From Adiantum capillus-veneris (lineage: Eukaryota > Streptophyta > Polypodiopsida > Polypodiales > Pteridaceae): 64,000 nt of DNA. Location of the stretch: positions 66,292,895 through 66,356,894 of the forward strand of contig CM043944.1 of NCBI GenBank assembly GCA_014529385.2. Direction: 5' to 3'. Made by a program: the position numbers and the translations under genes. Below are positions 33,180-45,720 of this stretch, piece after piece; the first letter of the stretch is position 1, and every line of letters starts with the position of its first letter. Below the pieces are notes generated by a model, which did not search any database, was not told the DNA's origin, and was given only the letters and a program-made list of their open reading frames with translations.

Positions 33180-34790
33180 TTCTAAGCAATGTACTCGCCC
33201 TTGAAGCTCCTGTGTCGTTTTCTTGATTGAAGGTTGTAGAGCTTTTTTGAAGGCTTACATATCTATTTGATGCTTCTTTGGAATCCAGTTTAGCCTTGTG
33301 GTTCATTGTTGATTTTCCATTGTTCCTAAGAGTGGGTTCTCTTCTAAGTGTACTATAACCGTAGGAGGAATTGAAAGAATTCAAGCGGCGGTGCAGTAAA
33401 AGCAGTGTTATTGAATACCTTTGGGACCCACTTCTTTGTGATTATTGGTTATTTTTTTGATACTATTCCGGAGCCCATACTTGTCCCTGCTTCGTTTGTG
33501 TTTGAAGAGACTTTGTTGGAATCCACCTTGTCTTTGTGTGAGTCTTCAACGGTCTCTTGTTCATCTCTTGTAAGCTTGGTTGGCGATGAGATTTATACTT
33601 TGGGAGTTGATACTTTAACCACTTTGTAATCCAGACGAACTCCTAACCTCTTTGTGCTTGAGTCAACTTCTTTGAAACCCAAATGTGAGTTGTGAAAGCT
33701 TGCAACTTTGTGTTTTTTATAGATGTTCTTGCAGGCTTCGGCTGTTTTTCTTCTGGCATTGGATTTTGTGATTTGGCAGAGATCTTCATCTTCTTGATCC
33801 ATACCTGCTTTTGGCCAATCTAGCTCTTTGGTATCCAGATTTGTCAAACTTTTGGTTCTGACCTGTTGTTCTTTTCTTTTCTCCATCCTAGGTTGTTATT
33901 GAAGCAGCTAGTGATGGTGATGACCTAAGTTGCTGGTAGGGAATGTCAAAAGAATTATCATTGTCACAATTGTCCTCAGCAATATTGCATTCTAGAACTT
34001 TCCCTTTGTGGTTTGGCTGGTTATGAAAAGTTGTTGTTTGCTTGCTCTTTGTTTGTTGTTTCTGGGATGACTTTTCTATTCACTTGATTAGAGCATTGTT
34101 AGCTTGTTGACATACATGTGTTCTTCTTGGTTGAGTATTTTCTTCATGTATGGGAGCCATGTATGAGGATGCTTGTTGCAATTGCATTTCCATTAAGGAT
34201 TTTGGAATCAATTTTTGATGCACTTTATTCTTGTAGCGGTGACATTGGTTCCTAGGTTTTTGATCTGGACAATCATATAACCGTGCATTTGTTAAAAATT
34301 TTATTTTTGTCAACTGCTCGATCATCCAGATTTCCATTTTTTGTATCTTCATGAAGCTCCAAGTGCTCTACAGAGTCGTAGAACCCTTCTTCTTTTTTGT
34401 CTTCATTTTCTAGATTACACTCACTATGAAGTAAGGAATAGCATCATAGCCATCTTCATCACAAAACTTTGTTGTTGGATCATGTTGAATAGCGCACACA
34501 TCGAGAGTAGCCAAGATGTGTTACCATTCAAGTGGCTCTAACTCTTTCTAAGAAAAGGGTTCCATGATATAATATGTATATTCAGTTGCCCTTTCTAGGA
34601 TGTCTTCCTCTCTTGTTAAGCTTCTGCATTGCGAAGCTCCACACATCCACAAGTGTTTAGGCTTACCCAGCCATGCTGGAAGTTCTGATCTTGCTACAGT
34701 AGCGGAATCAAACTCCTCCAAAGGTGTTCTTGTCACATCCCTATAACTATGGTCCTTCAAGTTTATCATTGTCATGGTTTCATCTTAGCC
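33180..34790 (-). pseudogene. G1: protease-to-RT region of G-family Ty3 element
   Basis: 34548-34775 reads INLKDHSYRDV then FDSATVARSELPAWLGKPKH. Around 34420-34545 it continues LEPLEW, stop, HILATLDV and TTKFCDEDGYDAIPY. The same blocks in G0 (2760-3110) show that both derive from one family. Below that, 33593-34352 is a charged linker with several stops. No catalytic RT motifs survive. Confidence 0.6.
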
Positions 34791-36246
34791 TTTCTAGTTT
34801 TCCAACTGTTCTATTTGCTCTTGGTTTTTTGACTAGGTGCATCGGTCTTTGTTTCACGCGTCTCTAGGTTCTCAACTTCTTTTGTATCTTGAACTCTCGT
34901 AACTACCTGAACTGGTATGATGTTTTCATTTTCTGAGCTACTGGGTAGCTAAACAATCCTTGAGACATTCATTGTGATCTTGATGACGCGGTTTGGTTTT
35001 TTTGGGCATTTGGGGATCAGGTGAATGATTCCACAATCAAGACGATAGGCATTTACATGTGTGATCTCCATTTAAGGACATTGTTTGACCAGTGGTTGCC
35101 ACGGATCTTGCAACAATCTATCTCTGGTTGAGGATCTTCTTCTTCAATTCCTCTTGGTTGTAGAGAGGCTTTGACCTTGCTAAGCCTCTATTAGTAATGA
35201 AGTGCAATTTCCTTTCGTCCATCTCATACCTTCTTTCTTCAGGTGGAAACACAAAAGTTGGAGGTTGTGCCGTTCTCACCATTCAATGTGTTTCTCTCAT
35301 CTTTTGTCCCGTCAAAGGAAAGTACCCAGGTTGGTTTTTATAATGCATTGTAGCTGATACTATCGCTTTTCTGTTGGATGGTTCTATCATCTGCGTGTAT
35401 CTCGTGTCTAAAGGCATTTTGGCACCTAGTAGTGTAGGTTGTTGTCCTAAGACAAGATGTGTCATTGAAACTCCTATTGGACTTGGTGTATTTTCCATAA
35501 CGTATCTATGAGGAGGAGGTGCTACTTAAATAAGTGTACATACCTTTGGTTGTAGCAACACCCTTCCGTTGTATGGTTTGTTCATTTTCTCTCAATTTCA
35601 CACCATAGAGGTTCTTGGAGGTCAGATTTGACTAGAGGAGCAAGTCTCTGAGCTAAGACTTTTATAAGCTTCATTTGCTTACTAGATACCTTTGGCTTTC
35701 ATGTGGATTGGATTCTTGGTGAATCACTCCTCTGAGAAGACGTGTCACTCTGACTCTCAGTATCATATCTTCTCAAGGTTTTGCTCTGATTTGGATAGGA
35801 GTAAGTTTTAGGGGGTGGTGATGGTACATATGGTCCTGTTGTGGCCATAATTCGAACTCTATAAAATTCATTTTCTATGGTTACATCTGGATACAACCAT
35901 GTTTCATTAGACAGATCCACGTGAGGAGGCATGTCTGCCATTTGATCATTTCATCTCTCATTATTTATCTAGAAGGAAATCCAGGTGGCTCCCTTATTGG
36001 AATTCTCATAGGAGATATCATGCTTGGTGTAGATATTTGTGGTCCTTCATTGACCAAATATCCACCTCTTTCTAGTGCATTGTGCGGGTTTGTGTCAAAA
36101 TGTGGATAGATTGGCATCTCAGCACTTCCATCTTGGCTTGCCATGGCTCTGGTCATATCTAAAAAAGGATTGGTAGACTGGCTTTCCATCGTCATGATAT
36201 TGGATCTCTTAATGTCACACCCACTCAATAATCTTAATAAGCACAC
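34791..36246 (-). pseudogene. G1: gag-like N-terminal region
   Basis: Short minus-strand frames at 35283-35498 (MTHLVLGQQPTLLGAKMP), 35699-35941 (DLSNETWLYPDVTIENEFYR) and 35965-36246 (MTMESQSTNPFLDMTRAMAS). The LGQQP word is also found in the gag-side sequence of G2 (46.0 kb, TVLGQQPPYPRHNAVP). They are Pro, Ser and charge rich and I do not recognise a domain. Placement upstream of the protease traces suggests gag. Confidence 0.45.
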
Positions 36247-37073
36247 CTTGGCTTAGTGCAAGTTATCCCCTTTTTGCCCTTCATTAGATCTCTCAGAAGT
36301 CAGGATTTTATGACTCTTTTGGTCTCTGGAAACTAGTTATGGGTACCCTAAAAGTTTGGATTTAGGAAAGCTAGAAAAACTCAGCTCTAAAACCAAAACT
36401 CAGTCGTATTTCCCACAAGATTTCTTTCTACCTATATCTGACTCAATTTGGAGTTGTCTATCAAAAGTTAGAGCAGTTTTGGTGAGCTGCACTTGAAACA
36501 ACACTCAAAAGAGTTCCAGGACCAAGTATTTTTGCTTCTATCTTGACCAAATGTGACCCAAATTTGTTGAAAGTTGGTCACTAAGCCTTCTTTATGCTGG
36601 CAAACACTTCTGTGAGCTCATTGTCAGTTTTCACCTCCAAGGGCTAGAGACATTATACGTGTATAAAGTCTATGTGCTCAGAATTTGACAAAATTTGGTA
36701 TGCGAGCTCTCCTTGATGTCCTCTATCCATTGCAAGTTTTAGTTTGTGAATTTGAGATTTATTTTGACCTTGAGACATTATACGCGTAAAAAGTCTTTTG
36801 TGGAAGAATGAGGTGACTTTTCTTTCACTGATTTTTTGTCACTCAAGCAACTCTCAGAAAGTTTCAAAAATTCAATTTGGACATTTTTTGAGCAAGTTAA
36901 GACCAATACAAGCCTGAACCTGCAGTTTTCTATCTTTTGCTCTTTGCAAGCCCAAATGAGCTCCAAATTCTATGAAATTTTGGCTAGAGACTTATTTTAT
37001 GCTCTAGACACTAGGGTATACTCAATGTCTAATTTGACCCAAATCTGGCCTATGAGACTTTATACGCTGGAGA
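36247..37073. repeat. Noncoding stretch with repeated TTATACGCGTATAA palindromes
   Basis: ACATTATACGTGTATAAAGT (about 36651), ACATTATACGCGTAAAAAGT (about 36777) and ACTTTATACG (37067) are copies of one palindromic word. The last is cut by X2 and completed as CGTATAAAGTC after 40650. The sequence between copies is AT-rich. It may be part of the LTR or leader of Copia-3, which lies on the far side of X2 on the minus strand, or the leader of G1. Confidence 0.45.
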
Positions 37074-37077
37074 GGGG

Positions 37078-38110
37078 GAATAGGAACACAAAACAACACA
37101 CAAAATGTTTGCCTCTCTATAGCCCAGGGATTCCACATCACCCCTAACCTCTCTAATAACACCTTCAAATTGGCTAATTTGCACTAACAAATCCACTTTG
37201 GCATACAGAACTGTTGTCTCACCCCTTGCAAAAAAACACCTTACAGCATAAATGCACCCACACTGCTCAACTCACCCTTTCTAACTCACAAAACACCCCA
37301 ATTCAGTCCTCTTGGTAACACCCTTCAAGTTGCAAGCAAACCCTCTGCAAGCACAGGCAAGTACACACATAGCAAGAGAATAGGAGGGGAATGGGGAGAA
37401 GCAACACAAGAAATAGGGGCAAATTTTTGGTATTATTGCATAGGGAGATAGTACAATCAAGTATGAAACTCCAATGGAAAGCTTGCAATACATAGGCTTG
37501 AAAAACTCCAATCACTCTCCCTGGCTAAAAGGACCTCAAAAAATCACTTCTATGCCGTTTTATAAGGCTTGGCTAAGGCTAAAAAGGAAAAAAACAAGGA
37601 ACTATCTAGCTCGTACAATTAACTGGAGCTTCCTTTAGAAGTCTTCTTGCATGGCCACCACTTGGTACTTTCTTGGTGTCTGGTATCTGCATGGTGCCTC
37701 TATGCTTTGTCCGCTCAATTTGTCAACCTTGTATTTGCTCTTTTGGATATGCTCTCTCCTTCTTTCTTGACCTTTGTGGCGGGCTAAGCCCCTTGAACTT
37801 CTCGATTCCTTCTCTCCTACTGGTTGTCCATTGGCCGTGAGATCCTGTTGTGGGATCCTCCCCTTGATTAGCTCCTTGAACCTCCTTGGGCTTGCATTCT
37901 CTCTCTCTTGCCTTCACTGCGGGACACCTCCCCTAAGTAGGCAATAGCGATGTCGCTATTGGAGGGAAGCCTTAACCCTCAAAAAGCTTTTGTCTCATTA
38001 GGCATGCGCATTGACCCTTATGGGCAGCCACATCATCAACTGCAGTACACTGCCGCTGCCGACCATCAACACCAGCACTCGCTCAGAGCCACCCAAAATC
38101 ACCGCATGAG
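37078..38110 (-). repeat. X2 truncated 3' LTR
   Basis: It matches 38510-39580 of the 5' LTR. It starts TGGAGAGGGGGAATAGG on the plus strand, which is the LTR end in element orientation. It includes the TATA word (plus CCGTTTTATAAGG near 37556) and the palindrome CAATAGCGATGTCGCTATTG at about 37941-37960. The first half of the LTR is missing. Confidence 0.75.
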
Positions 38111-38484
38111 CCACCAGCTTTGCGCCAGCTTCTTCCTTTGTAATCACCTCTCAAAACCGTTCCAAAAACTGGATTTGCAACCTCTGCCATGATCCTCAAT
38201 CATTGCTCTTTAAACCATCGAACCACACCTTGGCTCATCCTTGTATTAATAGCGGCACCGTTTGCAACCTTTTTGCATCCGTCGACATACGCATCGACAA
38301 CATCCATAACTCAATATTTTCTAACCAATCCTCGGGATCTTCAATGCCCATAAATATGGGTCCAAAACCTGGCTCCACCATCTCTGTCAGTTTCAAACTT
38401 GACCATCAAACACCTCGACCATCAACCAACCGCTTTGTCGACTAAAAACCACGGCTTCAAACCTCAAATTGGAGCATTATACAG
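38111..38484 (-). pseudogene. X2 Gag N-terminal relic
   Basis: The minus strand reads MVEPGFGPIFMGIEDPEDWL, ENIELWMLSMRMSTDAKRLQ, TVPLLIQG, then stop, AKVWFDGLKSND, stop, and GSWQRLQIQFLERF. This is the start of a retrotransposon Gag capsid (the xWFxxL and FxxRF pattern). Several TGA stops are one base from sense codons. It runs directly into the truncated 3' LTR at about 38110, which marks the deletion joint. Confidence 0.65.
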
Positions 38485-38504
38485 TTCCTCAGTGGGCGAA
38501 ACCA
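38485..38504 (-). other. X2 putative primer-binding site
   Basis: In element orientation TGGTTTCGCCCACTGAGGAA follows the LTR end after five bases (TCTTC). It shares CCCACTGAGGA with the putative PBS of El3 at 58059. It is not the initiator tRNA-Met site. Confidence 0.5.
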
Positions 38505-38509
38505 GAAGA

Positions 38510-40646
38510 TGGAGAGGGCAAATAGGGAACACACTCAGCACAAAAAATGTTTGCCTCTCTATAGCCCAAAGATTCCACATCACCCCTAACCTCTCTAATA
38601 ACACCTTCAAATTGGATAATTTGCAGTAACAAATCCATTTTGGCATACAGAACATGTGTCTCACACCTTGCCAACAAAACACCTTACAGCATAAACGCAC
38701 CCACACTGCTAAACTCACCCTTTCCGACTCACAAGACACCTCAATTCAGTCCTCTTGGTAACACCCTTCAAGCTGTAGGCAAACCCTCTGCAAGCACCGA
38801 CAAGTACACAAAGAGCAAGAGAAAAGTAGGGAAATGGGGAGAAGCAACACAAGAAATAGGGGCAAATGTTTGGTATTATTGCATAGGGAGATAGTACAGT
38901 CAAGTATGCTGCTCCAATGGCAAGGTTGCAATACCCAGGCTTGAAAAACTCCAATCACTCTCCCTAGCCAAAAAGCCCTCAAAAAATCACTTCTATGCCC
39001 TTTTATAAGGCTTGGCTAAGTCTAAAAAGGAAAAAAACAAGGAGCTATCTAGCTCGTACAATTAACTGGAGCTTCCTTTAGAAGTCTTCTTGCATGGCCA
39101 CCACTTGGCACTTTCTTGGTGTTTGGTATCTGCATGGTGTCTCTATGCTTTTTTCGCTCAATTTTCCAACCTTGTATTTGCTCTTTTGGATATGCTCTCT
39201 CCTTGTTCCTTGACCTTTGCTCCATGACCTTTGTGGCGGGGTAAGCCCCTTGAACTTCTCGAATTCCTTCTCTCCTACTGGCTATCCAGTGAGATCCTAT
39301 TGTGGGATCCTCCCCTTGATTAGCTCCTTGAACCTCCTCGGGCTTGCATTCTCTCTCTCTTGCCTTCACTACAGGACCCCTCCCCTAAGCAGCCAATAGC
39401 GATGTCGCTATTCGGGGGGGGGGGGGGGGGGGGGGAAGAACCCTCAAAAAACTTTTTCCTGATTAGGTGCGGGCATCGACCCTTATGGGCAGCCATGTCA
39501 TCAACTGCAATACACCGCCACCGCCGGTCGTCAATTCCAACGCTCGCTCAGAGCCACCCAAAATCGCCGCGTGAGCCACCGCTCAGGCGCGCACCACTAC
39601 ACAGCGCGCCCATTACGGGCAACCATCGCCAGGGCATCTCGAAGCTCCCCCCACGCCTCCACATACCACAATGGGATTCACGCCCCAACCCTTATACTCT
39701 TCTTTCCTGGTCTAGGTCCTCGCATACGGGATTACGGCCCGCCACATGGTAGCCCCATATGAATTCACCTTTTCAAGGTTCCAAGATCCCCTTAAAATCT
39801 TCAAAAAAATCCATTTCTGCTTCCTAACTTGTAGTGCTTGCCAACTATTATCTAATGATCCGACTCCCAAGCAGTTAAGGCCAATTGAGACCTCGTATGT
39901 CCAGCTCCAAGCCACATAACTATCGCCTCATCCAAATCTAGGAACACCTCAAACCGAGGCCCCAAAAACTGAGATCTTTCATCTGCAAGCAATCAACCCC
40001 GGACAAGTGCACCCAATCTTGCGCCTTCAATATTTTTCCGTTACGGACTCCGTTTGACGTGCAATCAATTCTTGCTAACCCTTATGATGCATACTCTATT
40101 GTAGAACCTCGTTGGGGCTCAAAAGACGCCAGATGGCACACCTCCCTATGTGTTGAGGTGGGCACCAACCTAGGCCCCGGCAAAACTTCAACTGGCCATA
40201 AAATGCAAACAATAGCTCTGATCTGTAATCTGAAAAGACGGGTAGGCTCCATAAATAGAGTACTACACACCTATACCCTGACTTCCACTTGGACCACCTA
40301 TCCCTAGCTACCCTGTCTGGGAAGAATTTGCAACACATTGAAACTTAAACCTTCAATAACTTGAGCTCCGTAGCTCGGTTTGATGAGCCGTTTGGACCTG
40401 CTCCTTCATCACTTCAAGCTCTTCATTCCTAGACCCAAAGACTGCATCTCGCATCTCCTTCTCTTGCTACCCAAATTACCCCTTATGGAGCCTTCCTCGG
40501 TCTATAAACCGCATCAGTCATACATTTCCGATGGTGCATGTCAGCCCATGATCTTCCTAGCTGCTCACGCCCTTTGCCATGCTTCTACTAGCCTGCATAT
40601 ATCTACCCGTGCCATCTTCTATGGTTGACACACTTCGGTTGTACGA
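38510..40646 (-). repeat. X2 complete 5' LTR
   Basis: About 2137 bp. It reads TCGTACAACCGAAGTGTGTC at its start in element orientation (plus end 40646) and ends CCCTCTCCA at 38510. It contains a conserved TATA word (plus CCTTTTATAAGG near 39000), the AATAGCGA/TCGCTATT palindrome near 39393-39412 and a run of 22 G at 39414-39435. The GC-rich middle has degenerate frames only. Confidence 0.75.
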
Positions 40647-40650
40647 ACGC

Positions 40651-40964
40651 GTATAAAGTCTTTTGGCTCAGCGTTTACTAAGTTTTCTATCCAAGGTACT
40701 CCTTGATGCACACAACACGAATATGTGATCACAACAATTTTTGGATGTCAAAATTTCTCAAAATCAACACTTTTCTACCTTTACCTTCTTGTATCTACAA
40801 AATTCTCTTGAATTGTAGAAGTATGTGTCCAAATGAGTTGAAATTTTACAATCAAGCTTTACACATCATTTCCCAACCCCTATGTGGTCAAAAGTGAAAT
40901 TTGACTATCAGATCGGGCCTTGAGACATCACTACCACATGTATATGGTAATAAATACCCCCTAG
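40651..40964 (-). other. Noncoding flank of Copia-3, possible LTR part and polypurine tract
   Basis: On the minus strand CTAGGGGGTA (plus 40955-40964) follows the Copia-3 coding end and is purine-rich, as expected for its PPT. The sequence beyond continues to X2 and, after it, to 36.2-37.07 kb. It may therefore be the Copia-3 3' LTR split by X2. No second LTR copy is found to prove this. Confidence 0.4.
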
Positions 40965-43712
40965 AGTGATGCGGTGAACAAGAACTGGCACATGAGTAAA
41001 GGGAAGTTCCATGCCCTGAGGACATGATCAGTCCACAAAGAGGAGTAAGCCCAAAGCTTTGCAGAAAGATTCGAGCTTCTCATGAGACAATGACTTTGTG
41101 AAAAGATATGCAAGGTTGTGTTGGCACACAAGCCAAGCTCGTCTCTCCTGCTAAGAGCCTCTCCTTGACATTGTGGTAATGCACGTCAATGTGCTTTGTG
41201 TGAGCATGAAAAACTGGGTTCCTCGCAACTGCCAATGTGCTTGGACTATCAGTGTAGATAGTGTTGGCAATGTCCTTTCCAACAGCCAAATCATTCATAA
41301 GGTGTCTGAGCCATACACACTCAATCGTAGATTTGAAGACTGCATGTACTCAGCCTCACAACTAGAAGTGGCCACAGTAGGTTGATTCTTGCTCAACCAT
41401 GATATACATGAACTGCCAAGCATGAAACAAAAACCATTTGTGGACACTAGCTTGTCAAAACAAGTAGTCCAATCTGGGTCTGAAAAATCATACAAGTCTT
41501 GTGGCAATGATCTCCCCTTGGGATAAAAGAAGCCAAGATTTAAAGTTCCACTATGGTGGCAGAAAATCCTCTTCACAGCCTGCCAATGTTTAGACCCTGG
41601 GCTATGCATAAATCTCATGACCTATGAGACTTCGAACTCAATATGCAGTCTCGTGTTGCATACATAAATGAGGCATCCAGTAGAAGTTTGTTAAAGAGTG
41701 ACATCTGTAGTATCACTAGCATCATGAAGACTCAATTTTAAACCTGTTTCCATGGGAGTGGCAATAGGTTGGAAATCCTCAAGTCCAAACTTACATAGCA
41801 ATGTGTCTATGTAAATTTTCTGACACAATGCAATACCACCATCACACTGCTTAAACTGTATACCCAAGTAATGATGCAACAGCCCCAAATCTTTCATCTT
41901 GAAAATAGCATTCAAATCAGCCTTCAATTCAGCAATATGTCTCTCATTTGATCTAGTGATCAGCAAATCATCTACATAAAGAGCCACAATGAGAAGTACA
42001 CCACCCTCACACTTGAAATACAATGTGCTTTCTGTTGGACTGTTATACAAAAGGCTCATTTGACCAAATGAGTGTCAGCTTTCTCATACCAAGCACAAGG
42101 AGATTGCTTCAACCCATATAAAGCCTTCTTAGATTTGCACACTTTTTCCTCTTGTCCTTTCTTGACAAAACCGTGAGGCTGCATTACATAAACTTCCTCA
42201 AATATGTCACCATTCAAGAAAGCAGTAACAATGTCTGATTGATGTACATCCCAACCCAAATGAGCTACCAATGCACATAGAGAACTCATAGTAGACATAT
42301 AACAAGTGGGAGCACAAGTCTCTTCATAATCTATGCCTTTTTGTTGTGCATAACCCTTTGCAACAAGTCAACCATTATGAAGATCTATCTCACCATCCGG
42401 CTTGCGTTTCAACTTTAAACCCACTTTGTACCAATGGCCTTTTTTCCAGGAGGAAAATCACATAAAGTCCATGTGTCATTTTCTATAAGTGCATCATATT
42501 TTAATTGCATGGCAGCCATCCAATTTTTTGAATTCTGTGCTTCATCAAAAGACAAAGGTTCCTCAACATCATGTAAGCTAGACACATTCCAAACATAACA
42601 ATTTGTTGCATAAGATGCATGGAGAGAGCCTAAACGAGTACAAATAGACAAACGTGCATCCAATTTATTGTCACACAATGTATGCACCAGCCATTTTGGC
42701 ATACCTCTAGCTTGCTCATTTTCAGCCCTTTCCTCATCAAGTACATTATGTACAGTTACATGAGTAATTATTGATCTATAACATTTTCAAAAACCCCCAT
42801 AGGCTGTACATTTTCCTCATTGGAATTTACATTCGAACTTCCACCACCACTGAAAAGAGGCAACAAAGTGTCATAAATTTCCTGCGAGCTTACATTATTG
42901 TCTCTAGTACATGACAGCAAGGGCTGAATATAATCTTTCATAAACACTACATCTCGTGAAACCAAAATACGCTTTGTTTTCGGATGATACAACCTATGAC
43001 CTTTGCTTTCATCATTATAACTAGCAAAAAGAAATTTGACAAAGCCTTATCATCCAATTTTTTGCGTTGTGTTTGTGGCACCAAGGCATATGCCAAATAG
43101 CCAAAAACACGTATGCACTCAGTAGGAAGCTTTCTATCATTCCATGATTTGTATGGAGTAATAGACTGCAAAGCTTTTGTAGGACACCTGTTAAGTACAT
43201 AAGAGGCACACATGATGGCCTGAAGCCAAAAAGAATGCAGAAAAGCTTGACTTTTGACCATACATCGTGCCATTTTTGTAAGTGACCTGTTTTTCCTCTC
43301 AGCAACACCATTTTGCTGAGGTGTATAAGGCACTGTACATTGATGTTTCATCTCACAACTAGCCAAAAGTGCATTGAATTCATGAGACATATACTCCCCC
43401 CATCGATCCAAACGGAAGGTGCACATAGTATATTTCGATACATTTTCAGCCATAGCTAGAAGTTGTTTGAAGCAGATTCTTCTTGATCCTAGATACATAA
43501 ACTGCATCAAAAAGTGTGAAAGAACTTCCATTTGTAGCAGTAAGCACAATCTTTCCAACTCCTTCAACCGGATATGAGGCATTGTTGGCACAAGTGGCTG
43601 AATTCCCATGAGGGACAGACTCGAAAGAGCTGAACAATTCACGATGTGAGGTAATGTGTTTTGTAGCACCACTGTCAAAATACCAAACATGTGAATCTGT
43701 AGCAATTGACAT
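40965..43712 (-). pseudogene. Copia-3: degenerate Ty1/copia pol, gag missing
   Basis: Minus-strand order from 43712: protease WYFDSGATKHIT; integrase TAPFR- and MGGVYVS-type remnants with YTPQQNGVAERKNRSLTKMA (42947-43705); the linker 42415-42992; RT with HQSDIVTAFLNGDIFEEVYV, KKALYGLKQSPCAWYE and LYVDDLLITRSNE (41691-42298); RNase H with DPDWTTCFDKLVSTNGFCFM, SSCEAEYMQ and TLAVARNPVFHAHTKHIDVH (41080-41618). The coding end is near 41040. Frameshifts near 42990, 42400, 42060, 41690 and 41300 break it. No gag or 5' LTR is visible before 43712, so the element is 5' truncated. Confidence 0.88.
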
Positions 43713-44478
43713 ACTTTGTTAGAGTCAAAAATTTCTTCAATCGGATTTCGTTAGCTCATTTTACAAGAATTTACAAAGTAAGCCTTAACAGCCTAATTTA
43801 GGCTTCCTGCTTCCATCTTTCGATTCGATTGAAATTTTTTGTGCATGTCCGCCTTGTCCTTGTGATCATCATCGTATCTTCAATTTCTCCATCTAAGCTC
43901 ATTTGCTATTTCTTATTAATTTTTGACATGCTTATTGAAAAAATCAAAGAAAATAACAAAATGCACGAAAAAAGCAAAGTAAAAATTCAATAATTAATAA
44001 AATCCATTGAGAAACATAGCTATATTATTCTTTGGTGGATTTTTTTCATTTTGAAGTCCCACTATCAAGAAAAAATGATAAAAATAACAAAAAAAGACCA
44101 TTTTTTGATGATTTTCTGATAGTATATACACTATCTACAATCATCGGGGAGATGTTATCAATTAAATTTTCCCTATCGATGAATTTATAAGGGAATCATT
44201 AGGTAGTTTTGCAAAAAATTACACGTTAATATCAAAAATTTTCCTCCCTCTTCAAACATTGCCCTTAATTACTTAGTTCCTTTCCACCCCTCCTAGATGG
44301 CGGAGAAGATAAGTGCTCCTTTTTCCTTCAAATCCATTTTGTACTAGGTTCTTTCCTTGATGATGCTCTTCTTTGTGTTTTGAACCTTGGAACCTTCTTT
44401 GGTACAATAGATGAGGTTTTGGACACCCAAATTTGAATCGGCTTGGTTTTAAGTTATGCCTTTGGTACCCAGGTATGC
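43713..44478. other. AT-rich spacer, no gene recognised
   Basis: Very AT-rich with A and T runs (43900-44260). No open frame or RNA feature is supported. Confidence 0.45.
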
Positions 44479-44919
44479 CTAACTCCTTGCATGCTTTCTA
44501 CTTGTAGCATTAAGTTGTCTATAGGAAGGAGAAGATTGATTGCTTTGTGCTTTGGTCAACTGGTAACCTCCTTTCCATTCCATTTTTCTTGGTGCAATTG
44601 GAACGATGAGTTGTCCGCCTTTAGGTTGATAGCTTGAGCTGATTGGTATCCCAATCTGGTACTGCCTTGTACATCTGCATCCATGAGATTCCAAGATTCA
44701 TTTTTTCATTCATGTGTTCATCTGGTAAGCATACAAATTGATGAGGGCATGAACATCCATGTACTATCACATTTAAGTTGACTACTCCTAGTGTCAGTGT
44801 TGGATTCTTGTTGCATCCTTTAATAGTCGATATTTTCAATGTCAAAGACTGACTTTTTGCTTCTTGTAAGTGGAATAATTGGCTACATTTACTTGAGCTT
44901 TTGTATTGACCAAGCTTTT
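44479..44919 (-). pseudogene. G2: retropepsin-like relic placed after integrase
   Basis: The minus strand reads NPTLTLGVVNLNVIVHG, then MNLGISWMQMYKAVPDWDTN and QLKLST. This resembles the C-terminal half of a gypsy protease (the LLG-PWL, A-V-DW pattern). It lies downstream of the integrase on the same strand, the reverse of the normal order, so either two relics are joined or the element is rearranged. The active site is not readable. Confidence 0.45.
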
Positions 44920-45720
44920 CTAAATCTTCAAGTCTTTCAGAAAATTCATGTTGGTCCACGCAAGATCCTTAGCTACCCTTAGTGTCGGCAATAGAAATTC
45001 TATGGGCCATATGGCATCAAGACCATAAACAAGCTTAAAGGGTGTAGCATTGAAAGTTGTCATGAATGAAACTCTATAAGCCCATAGAGTGGTATGGAGA
45101 TTCATTTCCCAATTTGTCCTTCCTGAACTATCCACTTTATTCAATATCGAGCTAAGAATTTTATTTGTATGCTCAACTTGTCCATTTCCTTGTGGATGAG
45201 AGGGAGCTGACTTGTTATGGATGACCATAAATTCATAAATTCCCCTATCATTGACAATTTTTATTGGCAGTCCAAATCTTGTGAACACTTTCTCATACAA
45301 GAATGCGGTTATGGTTTTGGCATCAGTCTTTTGAGTTGCTTTAGCCTCTGCCTTCTTGGTCAAATAGTCCATAGCTACAATGATATATTGAGCTTGTGTT
45401 CTATAAGCAAGTGGTTTTATTGGCCCACAAAGTATATACCGCATTTTGGCAAAGCTCTAGACCCTATCATTGGTTTTAAAGACATGCTATCTACATGGGT
45501 TGTCATTTTTGCTCGCTGACATGCATCACACCTTCAAACATATTCCTTGGTATCTGCAAAAAGTGTTGGCCACCATATGCCTGCCATTAAGATTGCTCTT
45601 GCGGTGGTTTCACTAGAGAAGTGACCTCCAGCTTATCGAGCATGTACTTGTTCTATAATGGGAATATATTGGTCTTCATTTACACGAAAAGGTAGATGTT
45701 GATCTTTTCCTCTTTGATAT
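44920..45720 (-). pseudogene. G2: Ty3 integrase relic
   Basis: From 45700 down: a zinc region (HARAGGHFSSETTARAI read across stops, then RCDACQRAKMTTH) and the catalytic core in 44920-45444. The core has VAMDYLTKKAEAKATQK as first Asp box, IKIVNDRGIYEFMVIH as second, and HPQGNGQVEHTNKILSSILN carrying the Glu. It is followed by TTLWAYRVSFMTTFNATPFK. Single stops interrupt the zinc region. Confidence 0.8.

Larger units (their letters stand above)
37074..40650 (-). mobile_element. X2: internally deleted X-family Ty3 element with GCGT duplication
   Basis: The element is 37078-40646, flanked by ACGC on the plus strand (GCGT in element orientation) at 37074-37077 and 40647-40650. In minus orientation it has a full 5' LTR (40646 to 38510), a putative PBS, about 400 bases of broken gag, then the last kilobase of the 3' LTR (38110 to 37078). 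Its LTR ends match those of X1. It split a palindrome (TTTATACG and CGTATAAAG). Protease, RT and integrase are entirely deleted. Confidence 0.8.

Noticed and set aside
36836-37147. 103-codon plus-strand frame
   Set aside because: It crosses the X2 insertion boundary at 37078, so it cannot be an original gene.
37930-37990. Possible Helitron 3' end (hairpin followed by CTRR)
   Set aside because: The hairpin is inside an LTR shared by X1 and X2, and no CTRR terminus follows at the right distance.
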